Below, piece by piece: positions 36,474 to 45,185 of a DNA stretch of 64,000 bases. The stretch is from Streptomyces sp. NBC_00568 (GTDB lineage: Bacteria; Actinomycetota; Actinomycetes; Streptomycetales; Streptomycetaceae). The stretch covers positions 3,463,001 to 3,527,000 of the forward strand of contig NZ_JAPENW010000001.1 in NCBI RefSeq assembly GCF_026341855.1, in the 5' to 3' direction. Within the stretch, counting starts at the first letter, position 1. Each line of letters opens with the position of its first letter. The translations under genes were made by a program, and so were the position numbers. The notes beneath the pieces are model-generated. The model searched no databases and was not told the DNA's origin. It was given only the letters and a program-made list of their open reading frames with translations.

Positions 36474-37439
36474 ATGAGCGACAGCGCCCACGAGGGCCTC
36501 CCGGAAGACGTCCCGGAGGACGCGCGGACTACGCCCGACGCCGGGGGAGCGCACGCGCAGGACGGCACCGACTTCCTCGCCGCGCGGTTCGAGAGCCACC
36601 GCGGTCATCTGCGGGCGGTCGCCTACCGCATGCTCGGCTCGCTCACCGAGGCCGACGACGCCGTGCAGGAGGCGTGGTTGAAGCTGAGCCGCGCCGACTC
36701 GAGCCGGGTCGACAATCTCGGGGGCTGGCTGACGACCGTGGTGGGGCGGGTCTGCCTGGACATGTTGCGTTCGCGCAGGACCCGCGGCGAGGAGCCGCTG
36801 GAGCCGTCGGCGGAGCGGCAGGGGGTGCGGATGCCCGAGCCGGTGGTCAGTTCGGCCGGCGGTGTCGACCCGGAGCAGGAGGCGCTGCTCGCCGACTCGG
36901 TCGGTCTCGCCCTGCTCGTCGTCCTGGAGACGCTGACACCCGCCGAGCGGCTCTCCTTCGTACTCCACGACCTGTTCGCCGTGCCGTTCGACGAGATCGC
37001 GGCCGTCCTGGGCCGTACGCCCGCGGCGTCCCGTCAGCTGGCCAGCCGGGCCCGCCGCCGGGTACAGGGCGGCGCGCCGGTGTCGGACGCCGATCCGGGC
37101 CTGCAGCGGGAGGTCGTCGAGGCGTTTCTCGCGGCGGCCCGCGAAGGCGACTTCGAGGCGCTCGTCGCCGTCCTGGACCCGGATGTCGTGGCCCGCTCGG
37201 AGAGCGGCGTGACGGCCGGCGCGATCGCCGTGGCGTCCGGCGCGAGCAGCTTCGCGCGCCTGGCCCGCATCGCGCGGCCCGCCCTCGTCAACGGCGTCGC
37301 GGGTGTCGTGGTGGTCGCCGAGGGACGCCCGGCCGGGGTTCTCGCCTTCACAGTCGTACACGGCAGGATCGCCGTGATCGACATCGTCAACGACCCGGAG
37401 CGGCTGGCGGGCCTCGACGTCACCGTCCTGGACCACTGA
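36474..37439 (+). CDS. ECF sigma factor with SnoaL-like C-terminal domain
   Basis: A 321-residue sigma-70-family factor of the SigJ/ECF41-like type. Region 2 is FESHRGHLRAVAYRMLGSLT and EADDAVQEAWLKL; region 4 is LETLTPAERLSFVLHDLFAV with PFDEIAAVLGRTPAASRQLA as helix-turn-helix. The C-terminal 100 residues form an NTF2/SnoaL-like fold typical of sigma factors that are regulated by their own extension rather than an anti-sigma factor. The DGGGK motif of classic ECF41 is not seen. The start ATG has GAGGAGTGG upstream. Its targets are unknown. Confidence 0.88.
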   Translation: MSDSAHEGLPEDVPEDARTTPDAGGAHAQDGTDFLAARFESHRGHLRAVAYRMLGSLTEADDAVQEAWLKLSRADSSRVDNLGGWLTTVVGRVCLDMLRSRRTRGEEPLEPSAERQGVRMPEPVVSSAGGVDPEQEALLADSVGLALLVVLETLTPAERLSFVLHDLFAVPFDEIAAVLGRTPAASRQLASRARRRVQGGAPVSDADPGLQREVVEAFLAAAREGDFEALVAVLDPDVVARSESGVTAGAIAVASGASSFARLARIARPALVNGVAGVVVVAEGRPAGVLAFTVVHGRIAVIDIVNDPERLAGLDVTVLDH

Positions 37440-37498
37440 GCCGGTCGGTTCGGCTGCCGGGCGGGTCGCGCGGGCCAGGCGGATCGGGCGGGGCGGGG

Positions 37499-38062
37499 TC
37501 AGCCCAGCTGCCGGTAGCGGCCCTTGAAGTACGCCAGCGGGCCGCCGTCCGCGCTCGGCACGTGGGCCGTCAGGACGCGGCCGATGACGAGGGTGTGGTC
37601 GCCCGCGGGGATCCGCTGCTCGGTCCGGCACTCCAGGGTCGCCAGGGCACCGCCCATCAGGAGCGTTCCGGTCGCCTCGCCGCGGACGTACGGGATGTCC
37701 TCGAAGAGGAGCCGGTCGCTGATGCGGCCCTTCATGGAGAAGCGGCCCGCGATGTGGCGCTGGCTCTCCGAGAGCACGGAGACGCCCCACAGGGGCTGTT
37801 CGTCGAGCAGGTCGTCCATCCGGGAGCCCTCGCGCAGGCTGACCAGGACCAGCGGCGGGTCCAGGGAGACGGACATGAAGGCCGTCGCGGTCATGCCGAC
37901 GTCCTCGCCCGCCGGTCCGCCCGGGGCCAGCGCGGGCTCGTGCGCGGTCACCAGGACCACACCCGCGGTCAGCCGGGACATGGCGGCGCGGAACTCGTCG
38001 TTGCTCACCCCCTCAGCATGCACGGACGGGGTGAGGGGAACGGCGGCGGGAGTCGTGAGCAC
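37499..38062 (-). CDS. Flavin reductase-family protein
   Basis: A 187-residue flavin-binding protein of the NADH:FMN oxidoreductase (HpaC/flavin reductase) type. NDEFRAAMSRLTAGVVLVTA opens the domain, GMTATAFMSVSLDPPLVLVS is the flavin-binding core and ECRTEQRIPAGDHTLVIGRV the C-terminal half. Such enzymes supply reduced flavin to two-component monooxygenases, but no monooxygenase gene is nearby. It starts 471 bp from the divergent cdgB and ends 59 bp after the sigma-factor gene on the other strand. Confidence 0.85.
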   Translation of the reverse strand: MLTTPAAVPLTPSVHAEGVSNDEFRAAMSRLTAGVVLVTAHEPALAPGGPAGEDVGMTATAFMSVSLDPPLVLVSLREGSRMDDLLDEQPLWGVSVLSESQRHIAGRFSMKGRISDRLLFEDIPYVRGEATGTLLMGGALATLECRTEQRIPAGDHTLVIGRVLTAHVPSADGGPLAYFKGRYRQLG

Positions 38063-38318
38063 GCCGAAACGCTAGTCCCCGCTCCCGGGGCGGCACATCG
38101 GACCTCGGCCCTAGCCGGGACCTAGGTCCGGGGGCGGAGAGAAGGCGGCGGGAAGGCGAAGGACGGGGTGGACGGAGGCGGGGGGCGGGACGGCCGTACT
38201 CTCATCCGTACGCATTCGGCGGGCACAAGGGCGCACAGGTTCTGCACAGTCGCCCCATAATGCGTTCAGTAAACGCACGGTGAAATGCAGAAACTCCACT
38301 CAATTGCTCATCTTCCGC

Positions 38319-38334
38319 TGTGACTTGAGTCACA
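38319..38334. promoter_or_regulatory. CRP-like palindrome upstream of cdgB
   Basis: TGTGACTTGAGTCACA fits the CRP half-site scheme TGTGA-N6-TCACA and also the GTG-N6-GNCAC form reported for the Streptomyces Crp protein. It lies about 200 bp before the cdgB start. The match is seen in sequence; binding is inference. Confidence 0.55.
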
Positions 38335-38348
38335 GGGGCCATATTTTG

Positions 38349-38363
38349 TTGACCCTGTGTACC
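38349..38363. promoter_or_regulatory. BldD-like box upstream of cdgB
   Basis: TTGACCCTGTGTACC fits the BldD operator pattern nTnACnC(A/T)GnGTnAn at every fixed position but one (the A near the end). cdgB is a known BldD target in Streptomyces coelicolor, and BldD is itself controlled by c-di-GMP, so a feedback loop is plausible. Confidence 0.6.
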
Positions 38364-38533
38364 GAGTGGGCAGCGCGCTGTGATTCAGTGGCGGGGGCGT
38401 TGCACAGGAAGCTACCCAGCAGTACGGCGTGAGGCGGTTCAGGGGGAGCGCCGAGCAGCCGGCACGGAACGGAAGAGCACCTAGTACGCCGAGAGAACCC
38501 TGGAGTTGCTGCGAGGTCTCGAGGGGAGGGCGA

Positions 38534-40246
38534 ATGGAGACCGAGTCGGAGCCCTACGTCCGTCTTGCGACCCTGCGGCAGCTGCATCAGGTGATGGCGG
38601 ACATGAACACGGCCCGCAGCCTGGCCGACACGCTGCAGACCGTCGCCGACGGTGTGGTCACCGGGCTCGGCTACGAGCTGGCGTGCGTGAACCTCGTACG
38701 CCCCGACGGCGACCTCGTCGTCGCCGCCTTCGCCGGCAACTCCGCCGCCGAGGCCCTCATCACCGGCCGGGTCGGCTCCCGCACCTCCTGGGACCGCCGG
38801 CTGACCATGGGCGAGGCCTGGGGCGACCTCCGGTTCATACCGCACACCGAGGGCTGGGTCCTCGACGAGGACGACGTGCCGCAGTGGTACACCGACGGTC
38901 CCGCGCCCCGCTTCGAGGACGAGTGGCACCCCTCCGACCGCCTCTTCGCGCCGATGTACACCCCGAGCGTCTCCGGCGGCGGCAGCGGCCACGGCGAGCT
39001 GATCGGCGTGCTGTCGGTGGACCGGCCGCGCAACGGCCGCAAGCCGGGAGCCTGGGGCCGCGAGGCGCTCCAGATGTACGCCTTCCAGGCCGCCATCGCG
39101 ATCAGCAACGCGCGTCTACGCGCGAATATGCAGCGTGCACTGGTCCGCCTGGAGCGTGAGCAGCAGGCCCTGCGCGCCAGCGAGGAGTCGTTCCGGCAGG
39201 CCTTCGAGTACGCCCCCTCCGGCATGGCGATCGCCGAGATGGGCGGCGACCAGCACGGCCGCATCCTGCGCACCAACGACGCCCTGTGCCGGCTCCTCGG
39301 CCGGCCCGCGTCGGCGATGCGCCGCTACTCCTTCTCCGATCTCGTGCACCCCGAGGACATCGGCACCCTGCTGCGGACCTCCGCCGAGGGCGGCCGGGCC
39401 GAGCTGCGGCTCGGGCGCCGCGACGGCACCTACGTCTGGGTCCATCTGCGCAACTCCGTCGTCGCGGACGCCGCCGACGGCCCCCGCTTCCTGCTCACCC
39501 ATGTCGAGGACATCGAGGAGCGCAAGCGCCGTGAGCTCCAGCTCGCGCACCGCGCCTCGCACGACGCCCTCACCGGCCTGCCCAACTCCGCCGAGCTGCG
39601 CTCGCGGCTCAGCGCCCGTCTCTGCCAGCGCCCGCAGTCCCTGCCGCCCGGCGCGGTCGCCTCGCTGGACGCGGCGTACGGGCACGCGGACTTCGCGGAG
39701 CTGCCGGGCGCCGAGTACGACGGCGGCGGCCACCCCGCCTACGACGGGAACGGGCACGGCTTCGACTTCCACTCCGGCTCCGAGGCGTTCGACGCCTTCG
39801 ACCACCATGTGCACACCATCGCGCCCGAGGGCGAGACGGACGACGGCACCAAGGGGCTCGCGGTGCTCTTCTGCGACCTCGACGGCTTCAAGTCGATCAA
39901 CGACCGGTTCGGGCACAACGCGGGTGACGAGGTTCTCATCGAGGTCGCCCGGCGCCTCACCCACGGTGTCCGGGACGGCGACACGGTGGCCCGGCTCGGC
40001 GGCGACGAGTTCGTGGTGCTCGCCGACGGTCTCGGCCGGGCGGACGCCCAGGACCTCGCCGTACGCCTGCGGAACGCGATCATTCCGCCCATCAGGGTCG
40101 ATGGACGAGCCGTCCGCGTGGGCGCGAGTTTCGGCATCGGGTGGGCCCACTGCGGCATGACGGCGGACGAGGTGTTGAAATCCGCTGACGAGCGGATGTA
40201 CGTCGAGAAACGGTCTCGTCCCAAACAGCACAGGCGTGCGGGATAA
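38534..40246 (+). CDS. cdgB: Diguanylate cyclase CdgB (GAF-PAS-GGDEF)
   Basis: A 570-residue c-di-GMP synthase. Order: GAF domain (about 10-190), a short coiled linker (ANMQRALVRLEREQQALRAS), PAS/PAC domain (about 215-340) and GGDEF domain (about 340-565) that carries a roughly 90-residue Gly/Asp-rich insert near its start (after NSAELRSRLSARLCQRP). The active site RLGGDEF is intact, and the inhibitory I-site RDGD lies five residues before GGDEF. No EAL domain. No membrane segment is seen. The ATG at 38534 has a GGAGGG site. c-di-GMP made here restrains development through BldD; cdgB is itself a likely BldD target. Confidence 0.92.
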   Translation: METESEPYVRLATLRQLHQVMADMNTARSLADTLQTVADGVVTGLGYELACVNLVRPDGDLVVAAFAGNSAAEALITGRVGSRTSWDRRLTMGEAWGDLRFIPHTEGWVLDEDDVPQWYTDGPAPRFEDEWHPSDRLFAPMYTPSVSGGGSGHGELIGVLSVDRPRNGRKPGAWGREALQMYAFQAAIAISNARLRANMQRALVRLEREQQALRASEESFRQAFEYAPSGMAIAEMGGDQHGRILRTNDALCRLLGRPASAMRRYSFSDLVHPEDIGTLLRTSAEGGRAELRLGRRDGTYVWVHLRNSVVADAADGPRFLLTHVEDIEERKRRELQLAHRASHDALTGLPNSAELRSRLSARLCQRPQSLPPGAVASLDAAYGHADFAELPGAEYDGGGHPAYDGNGHGFDFHSGSEAFDAFDHHVHTIAPEGETDDGTKGLAVLFCDLDGFKSINDRFGHNAGDEVLIEVARRLTHGVRDGDTVARLGGDEFVVLADGLGRADAQDLAVRLRNAIIPPIRVDGRAVRVGASFGIGWAHCGMTADEVLKSADERMYVEKRSRPKQHRRAG

Positions 40247-40363
40247 GGCGCAGGTCACTAGGTTGATGCGGTGAAGGCCCCCCGTTCGGCCCAGCCGGAC
40301 CGGGTAGGCTCGCCATTCATTCGTGTACCGCATCTGTACCGCACCCGCTGAGGAGACCAAGGG

Positions 40364-41332
40364 ATGACGCCCGGCAACAACGGCGCGAGCACGCCCGAGG
40401 AGGACGACCCGTTCGGCTATCTGTACGCCGACGGTCAGGCCAACGGAGCCACGCCGCCCTCTGGAGGCGGTGGCTACGGCTACCCGGGCTCGGTCAACCG
40501 GGTGCGGGCGGTCGGCGAGCGCAAGTACGGCCAGCAGGCGGCTCAGGGCGCCTACGGCCAGCAGGCTCCCACCGCCCCGTACGGCCAGGTGCCGCAGCAG
40601 ACCGGCCCCGGCCAGCCGAACGCGCACTACGCGGCCCCCGAGACCGTCCCCGGCGGCGCCCAGACGACGCGGTCGCCGATGCCCGGTCACGGTGACGGCG
40701 GTGGTCGCGGTCGCGGCCCCAACACCAAGGGCCTGCTCATCGGCGCGATCGCCGTGGTCGCGGCCGTCGTCATCGGCATCGGCATCGCGATGATGGGCGG
40801 CGGCGGGGACGACGACAAGGGCGACAACCAGGCGAGCACGACCCCGACGGCCTCCCAGAGCGCGTCCCCGAGCCAGGAGCCGACCAAGGGCTCCGAGGAC
40901 GTCGTGGAGCTCCCGAAGGTCGACGCGAAGGCCCTGAAGCTGGGCACCGGCGTGACGACGGCCTCGGACGTCAAGGGCGCCAAGGCGGACGGCGGCGTCT
41001 ACGTCACGGGGTTCAATCACGCCGGCGCGTCGGTCACCTGGAACGTCAGCGGCATCAAGAAGGCCGGCAAGTACACGCTGTACGTCAACTACGGAGTGCC
41101 CGGCAAGGACGCCAACGCCACCCTCACCGTCAATGCGAAGGCCCAGGACCGCCCCCTCAACCTGGAGAACTTCGCCAGGGCCGCGGAGGGCGACTACGCG
41201 AAGGGCTGGACCAACACCTGGGGGGACATCATCCTCAACAAGGGCACCAACACGATCGAGATCTCCTGCGGGGACGGCAACCAGTGCGACGTGAACTTCG
41301 ACCAGCTCTGGTTGGAATCGGGCTGGAGGTAG
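40364..41332 (+). CDS. Membrane-anchored CBM-like domain protein
   Basis: A 322-residue protein. A cytoplasmic N-terminus rich in Gly, Gln, Pro and Tyr (about 110 residues, with YGQQA repeats) precedes one membrane helix (LLIGAIAVVAAVVIGIGIAMM), a Ser/Thr/Pro-rich linker and a C-terminal beta-sandwich resembling CBM6/CBM35 carbohydrate modules: VYVTGFNHAGASVTWNVSG, KAGKYTLYVNYGVPGKDANA, and CGDGNQCDVNFDQLWLES. It probably binds a wall or external polysaccharide. It sits just after cdgB, possibly co-transcribed. A strong terminator follows. Confidence 0.8.
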   Translation: MTPGNNGASTPEEDDPFGYLYADGQANGATPPSGGGGYGYPGSVNRVRAVGERKYGQQAAQGAYGQQAPTAPYGQVPQQTGPGQPNAHYAAPETVPGGAQTTRSPMPGHGDGGGRGRGPNTKGLLIGAIAVVAAVVIGIGIAMMGGGGDDDKGDNQASTTPTASQSASPSQEPTKGSEDVVELPKVDAKALKLGTGVTTASDVKGAKADGGVYVTGFNHAGASVTWNVSGIKKAGKYTLYVNYGVPGKDANATLTVNAKAQDRPLNLENFARAAEGDYAKGWTNTWGDIILNKGTNTIEISCGDGNQCDVNFDQLWLESGWR

Positions 41333-41352
41333 TCCGTAGCCGGTAGGCGATC

Positions 41353-41397
41353 GCCGAGGGGCGTCATGGCAGCGCGGCTGCCATGACGCCCCTCGGC
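41353..41397. terminator. 20-bp-stem bidirectional terminator
   Basis: A perfect 20-bp stem (41353-41372 with 41378-41397) and 5-nt loop between the convergent CBM-like gene and the small secreted-protein gene. Confidence 0.87.
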
Positions 41398-41405
41398 CTG
41401 TCGGG

Positions 41406-41837
41406 TCAGATCCAGTTCGTGCACGAGTTCAGGAGGGTGTCACCCTCGTACCTGGCCACCTGGACACCCCAGTCGAAGATGCCCGAGCTGTTGATGGCGT
41501 AGGAGTTCAGGTCGAGGCTGGTGTTGTTGCCGCCGTAGTTGGCGTGCCACGGCCAGTTCTTCCGCACGCCGTTGACGTCCTTGGTGATGAGCCGGGCCCT
41601 GACGTGGTGCCCGTCGGCCAACGAGTCGAAGACGGTCATCGAGAAGTCGAGCCGGGTGTCGGCTCCGTAGAAGTCCGAGTAGACGTACCCGTACGCGCCA
41701 GTGGTCGCGCATTCCGCCTGCGTGGGGTTGGCCTGGGCGACGTTGGATGTCGCCACCGTCAGAATCAGGGCTCCCAGGGCAGTGCCCCCAAGCTGAACGG
41801 TGCGTCGCAGATTCGACTTAGATATAGACATGCTCAT
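41406..41837 (-). CDS. Small secreted protein
   Basis: A 143-residue exported protein of unknown function. Residues 1-35 are a signal peptide (SISKSNLRRTVQ basic part, hydrophobic core, VAQA site). The mature part is beta-rich with many Tyr and Asn (AECATTGAYGYVYSDFYGAD, NWPWHANYGGNNTSLDLNS) and two Cys, one at the start and one at the end (LLNSCTNWI), likely a disulfide. Its codons include ATA and AAT-type triplets that are rare in neighbours, hinting at foreign origin. The two ATGs at 41837 and 41831 are equally possible; neither has a clear ribosome site. No paralog is recognised. Confidence 0.7.
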   Translation of the reverse strand: MSMSISKSNLRRTVQLGGTALGALILTVATSNVAQANPTQAECATTGAYGYVYSDFYGADTRLDFSMTVFDSLADGHHVRARLITKDVNGVRKNWPWHANYGGNNTSLDLNSYAINSSGIFDWGVQVARYEGDTLLNSCTNWI

Positions 41838-41896
41838 GACATTAATGGATCTTGAGTCGGTTCGGCGGGGATTTATCTCACGCCCGGCGGGCCGGG

Positions 41897-42826
41897 TCAC
41901 GCCGCCGTCGCGTCCTCGGTGACCGCGATCTGGTTCACCAGCGTCTCGTAGGCCGACCGGTCGAACTCGCCCGCCGTAGGGGCCAGTACGGTCGCCATGG
42001 ACAGGGCCGCGGCCCGGGCCAGCCGCTCCGGCCAGGGCAGCCCCTCGGCCAGGCCCGACAGCAGGCCCGCCACGGCCGAGTCGCCCGCGCCCGTGGGGTT
42101 GCCGGGGACCCGGCGCGGCGGGGTGGCGCGCCAGTGGCCGTCGGGGGTGTGGGCGAGCAGCCCGTCCGGGCCGAGCGAGGCGACCACCGCGTGGGCGCCG
42201 CGGCGCCGGGCGTTGCGGGTGGCCTGCAACGGGTCGTGGGTGCCGGTGAGTTCGGCGAGTTCCTCGGCGTTCGGCTTGATGATGTCGGGGCGGGCGGCGA
42301 CGCCCCGGCGCAGCGGCTCGCCGCTGGTGTCCAGCAGGACCGGGACGGCCAGGGTGCGGGCGGTGCGGACGAGTTGGGCGTAGGCGCCGACCGGTACCCC
42401 CGGGGGCAGGCTGCCGCACAGGGCCACCGCCGAGGCGGAGCGCAGCAGATGCTCGTACGTCTCCTGGAAGGCCGACCACTCGGCGGCGGTTATCGCCGGT
42501 CCCGGTTCGTTGAGCTGGGTCGTGTCACCGGTGCCGGTGTCGACCACGGCTATGGTGCGGCGCGTCGATCCCTCCACCGGGACGAGCGCGTCCACCACCC
42601 CGGCCGTCCCGGTGAGCTGGTCCCGCACCGTGCGGCCCGTCGCGCCGCCGGTGAAACCGGTGATCGTCACCTCGTGCCCGAGCGCGGCGAGCACCCGCCC
42701 CACGTTCAGGCCCTTGCCGCCCGGACGTTCGGTCACTTCGGTCACCCGGTGCGCGCTGTGCGGCCGCAGTGCCCGCACGCGATAGGTGATGTCGAGAGCG
42801 GTGTTCAGCGTGACCGTGAGGATCAC
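41897..42826 (-). CDS. PfkB-family sugar kinase (1-phosphofructokinase type)
   Basis: A 309-residue ribokinase-fold kinase. It has the start ILTVTLNTALDITYRV typical of 1-phosphofructokinase/tagatose-6-phosphate kinases, RPGGKGLNVGRVLAALG (sugar-binding) and the ATP/catalytic motif NPTGAGDSAVAGLLSGL with the base Asp in GAGD. It uses a GTG with GGGGGAGG nine bases upstream. It lies directly after nagA on the same strand, separated by a terminator, in the amino-sugar locus. A tagatose/fructose-type phosphate sugar is likely; a link to glucosamine-6-phosphate use is only positional. Confidence 0.85.
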   Translation of the reverse strand: MILTVTLNTALDITYRVRALRPHSAHRVTEVTERPGGKGLNVGRVLAALGHEVTITGFTGGATGRTVRDQLTGTAGVVDALVPVEGSTRRTIAVVDTGTGDTTQLNEPGPAITAAEWSAFQETYEHLLRSASAVALCGSLPPGVPVGAYAQLVRTARTLAVPVLLDTSGEPLRRGVAARPDIIKPNAEELAELTGTHDPLQATRNARRRGAHAVVASLGPDGLLAHTPDGHWRATPPRRVPGNPTGAGDSAVAGLLSGLAEGLPWPERLARAAALSMATVLAPTAGEFDRSAYETLVNQIAVTEDATAA

Positions 42827-42915
42827 CTGGGCCGACCTCCCCCGAAGAGTTGTGTGACGTGCGCGCCGGTCCGGCGCCCGCCGATGGTTGCGGAGGTCTG
42901 ATCATGCCAAAGACA

Positions 42916-42952
42916 ACGGCGGTCGGCCCAGTCCCCCCGGGCCAACCGCCGT
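42916..42952 (-). terminator. Terminator after nagA
   Basis: A stem of 8 bp, one mismatch and 5 bp (42916-42929 with 42939-42952) and a C-rich loop, 20 bp after the nagA stop on the minus strand. Confidence 0.7.
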
Positions 42953-42971
42953 ACGGCAACAAAGGGGTGAA

Positions 42972-44120
42972 TCACCCCAGTTGGGGATCGACCACCCAGG
43001 CGCCCTTGCGCATCACGCCCTTGAGCGCGAAGCCGGCGTCGAGGACCACGAGGTCCGCGTCCTTGCCCGGCTCCAGGGAGCCCACCCGGTCGTACACGCC
43101 GAGCAGACGGGCGGGGTTGGCGGAGATGGCCGCCACGATGTCCTCGACCGGCAGCCTGTCGACCGTGACGGCGCGCTGGAAGGCGCGGTCGAGGGTGAGC
43201 GTGGAGCCGGCGATCGAACCGCCCTCCACCAGGCGGGCGACACCGTCCGCGACCTCGACCTCGAGCGGGCCGAGCATGTAGCGGCCGTCGCCGAAGCCCG
43301 CCGCGTCCATCGCGTCGGTGATGAACGCGACCCGGCCCGGACCCGCGTGATGGAACGCCAGCTCCAGCGAGGCGGGGTGCAGATGCGTGCCGTCGTTGAT
43401 CAGCTCGACGGTGATCCGCTCGTCCTCCAGGAGGGCGGCGATGGGGCCCGGCGCCCGGTGCCCGAGCGCCGGCATCGCGTTGAACAGATGCGTCGCCACG
43501 GTCGCGCCCGCGTCGATGGCCGCCTGCGTCTGCTCGTACGTCGCGTCGGTGTGCCCGATCGCGGCGATCACCCCGTGTTCGGCGAGCAGCCGCACGGAGT
43601 CGAGGCCGCCCGGCAGTTCGGGGGCGAGCGTGACCATGCTGGCCCGGCCGCGCGCCGCGTCCACGAGCTTGCGGACCTCGGCCGGGTCCGGGTCGCGCAG
43701 CAGTTCCTCGGAGTGCGCGCCCTTGCGGCACGGCGAGATGAACGGGCCCTCGAAGTGGATGCCCGCGAGGTCGCCCTGTTCGGCCAGCTCGGAGAGCATC
43801 CCGGCGCGCTCGGCGAGGCCGTGCATGTCACCGGTGACGGTCGAGGCGACGACGGTCGTGGTGCCGTGCAGACGGTGGGTGTGGATGCCCCGGAGGACGT
43901 CCTCGACCGTTCCCGAGGTGAAGGACGCGCCGCCACCACCGTGGTTGTGGATGTCGACGAAACCGGGGACCAGCCAGTGGCCGGACAGGTCGGTCACGGG
44001 CGCGTCCGCGGGAGCCTCCCCGCCGGAGATCCGCGCACCGTCGATGATCACGCGGCCGTCGTGCACGATCCCGGTGGGCAGTACCACCCGGGCGCCGGCG
44101 AGAACCTTGCTAGGGGCCAT
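42972..44120 (-). CDS. nagA: N-acetylglucosamine-6-phosphate deacetylase
   Basis: A 382-residue metal-dependent amidohydrolase that turns GlcNAc-6-P into glucosamine-6-P plus acetate, the step that makes the DasR effector. Signatures: LVPGFVDIHNHGGGGASF (metal His pair), FEGPFISPCRKGAHSEE (Glu), AIGHTDATYEQTQAA, THLFNAMPALGHRAPG and FITDAMDAAGFGDGRYMLG with the catalytic Asp. The ATG follows GGAGG eight bases upstream. It starts seven bases after nagK, so the two are one operon. The motif spacing matches active bacterial NagA. Confidence 0.95.
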   Translation of the reverse strand: MAPSKVLAGARVVLPTGIVHDGRVIIDGARISGGEAPADAPVTDLSGHWLVPGFVDIHNHGGGGASFTSGTVEDVLRGIHTHRLHGTTTVVASTVTGDMHGLAERAGMLSELAEQGDLAGIHFEGPFISPCRKGAHSEELLRDPDPAEVRKLVDAARGRASMVTLAPELPGGLDSVRLLAEHGVIAAIGHTDATYEQTQAAIDAGATVATHLFNAMPALGHRAPGPIAALLEDERITVELINDGTHLHPASLELAFHHAGPGRVAFITDAMDAAGFGDGRYMLGPLEVEVADGVARLVEGGSIAGSTLTLDRAFQRAVTVDRLPVEDIVAAISANPARLLGVYDRVGSLEPGKDADLVVLDAGFALKGVMRKGAWVVDPQLG

Positions 44121-44127
44121 CGGGTGG

Positions 44128-45123
44128 TTACCTCCGGGGAGTCGTAGAAGTGGTGTTCAGGAGGTCCCGGGCGAGCAGCCCGGCACCGAGGCATCCGGCG
44201 GTGTCCCCGAGAGCGGCGGGGACGATGGACGGCAGCTTCTGGAAGGTGACGCGTCGCTCGACCGCGGCCCGCAGGGGTGTGAACAAGGTTTCCCCCGCCT
44301 CGGCGAGCCCGCCACCGATGATCAGTGTGCGCGGGTCCAGGAGGGTGAGCGCGGTGACCAGCCCGTCGGCGAGCGCGTCGACGGCCTCCTGCCAGACGGC
44401 CCGCGCCCTCGGGTCGCCCGACGCGACGGCCTTGGCGCAGTCCGCCGCGTCCGCCTCCGGGTCGCCGGACGCCTCGGCCCAGGCCTGGCTGACGGCCGCC
44501 GCGGAGGCGAACCGTTCCAGACAGCCGCGCTGCCCGCACGGGCACGGGGCCCCGCCGGGCCGTACGACGATGTGGCCGATCTCGCCCGCGAAGCCGTGCG
44601 CGCCCTCCTCGACGCTGCCGTTGATGCCGATGGCGCCCGCGATCCCGGTGCCCAGCGGGACGAAGAGGAAGCGGTCCGCTCCCTGTCCGGCGCCGACGCG
44701 GCCCTCCGCGAGCCCACCGGTGCGCACGTCGTGCCCGAGCGCGACGGGTATGCCGCCGAGCCGCTCGCCGAGCAGCCGGCGCAGCGGGACGTCGCGCCAG
44801 CCGAGGTTGGCGGCGTAGACCGCGATGCCGTGCCGGGCGTCGACGATGCCGGGGACGGCGACGCCGGCGGCCAGGGCGCTCTCGCCGAAGTGCTTCTCGC
44901 CGTGGGCGCGCAGTTCGGCGGCGAAGTCGAGGATGTCTTCGACGACGGCGTCGGGCCCGCGCTCGCGGCCGGTCGCCCGGCGGGCCTGGTGCAGCAGCGC
45001 GGGGGGCCCGGAGGTCCGCTGCGGCGGCACGTCGGGGCGGTCCGCGGAAGGCTCGGCGTCCACCCCGACGAGGGCTGCCTTCATCCCGGTGCCGCCCACA
45101 TCGAGGGCGATGACATGTCTCAC
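44128..45123 (-). CDS. nagK: ROK-family GlcNAc kinase NagK
   Basis: A 331-residue sugar kinase of the ROK type that phosphorylates N-acetylglucosamine. ATP loop HVIALDVGGTGMKAALVG, the sugar-binding GTGIAGAIGINGSVEEGAHG, EIGHIVVRPGG, and the zinc motif CPCGQRGCLERFAS (CxCGxxGCxE). There is no N-terminal DNA-binding domain, so it is a kinase rather than a ROK repressor. It leads the nagK-nagA operon. Tandem dre sites lie 29-62 bp upstream, consistent with DasR repression. Peptidoglycan or chitin GlcNAc would be its source. Confidence 0.93.
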   Translation of the reverse strand: MRHVIALDVGGTGMKAALVGVDAEPSADRPDVPPQRTSGPPALLHQARRATGRERGPDAVVEDILDFAAELRAHGEKHFGESALAAGVAVPGIVDARHGIAVYAANLGWRDVPLRRLLGERLGGIPVALGHDVRTGGLAEGRVGAGQGADRFLFVPLGTGIAGAIGINGSVEEGAHGFAGEIGHIVVRPGGAPCPCGQRGCLERFASAAAVSQAWAEASGDPEADAADCAKAVASGDPRARAVWQEAVDALADGLVTALTLLDPRTLIIGGGLAEAGETLFTPLRAAVERRVTFQKLPSIVPAALGDTAGCLGAGLLARDLLNTTSTTPRR

Positions 45124-45151
45124 GGGGGACAGTGTCGCCCCTTACCCCTAG

Positions 45152-45185
45152 AGAGGTCTAGTCCACTCACGTGGTGTAGACCTTG
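45152..45185. promoter_or_regulatory. Tandem dre (DasR) sites, nagKA
   Basis: Two sites lie side by side in the divergent region: AGAGGTCTAGTCCACT (45152-45167, 14 of 16 matches to AGTGGTCTAGACCACT) and CGTGGTGTAGACCTTG (45170-45185, 11 of 16). They stand between nagK (left) and the solute-binding lipoprotein (right), so one DasR assembly could control both. Confidence 0.8.
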
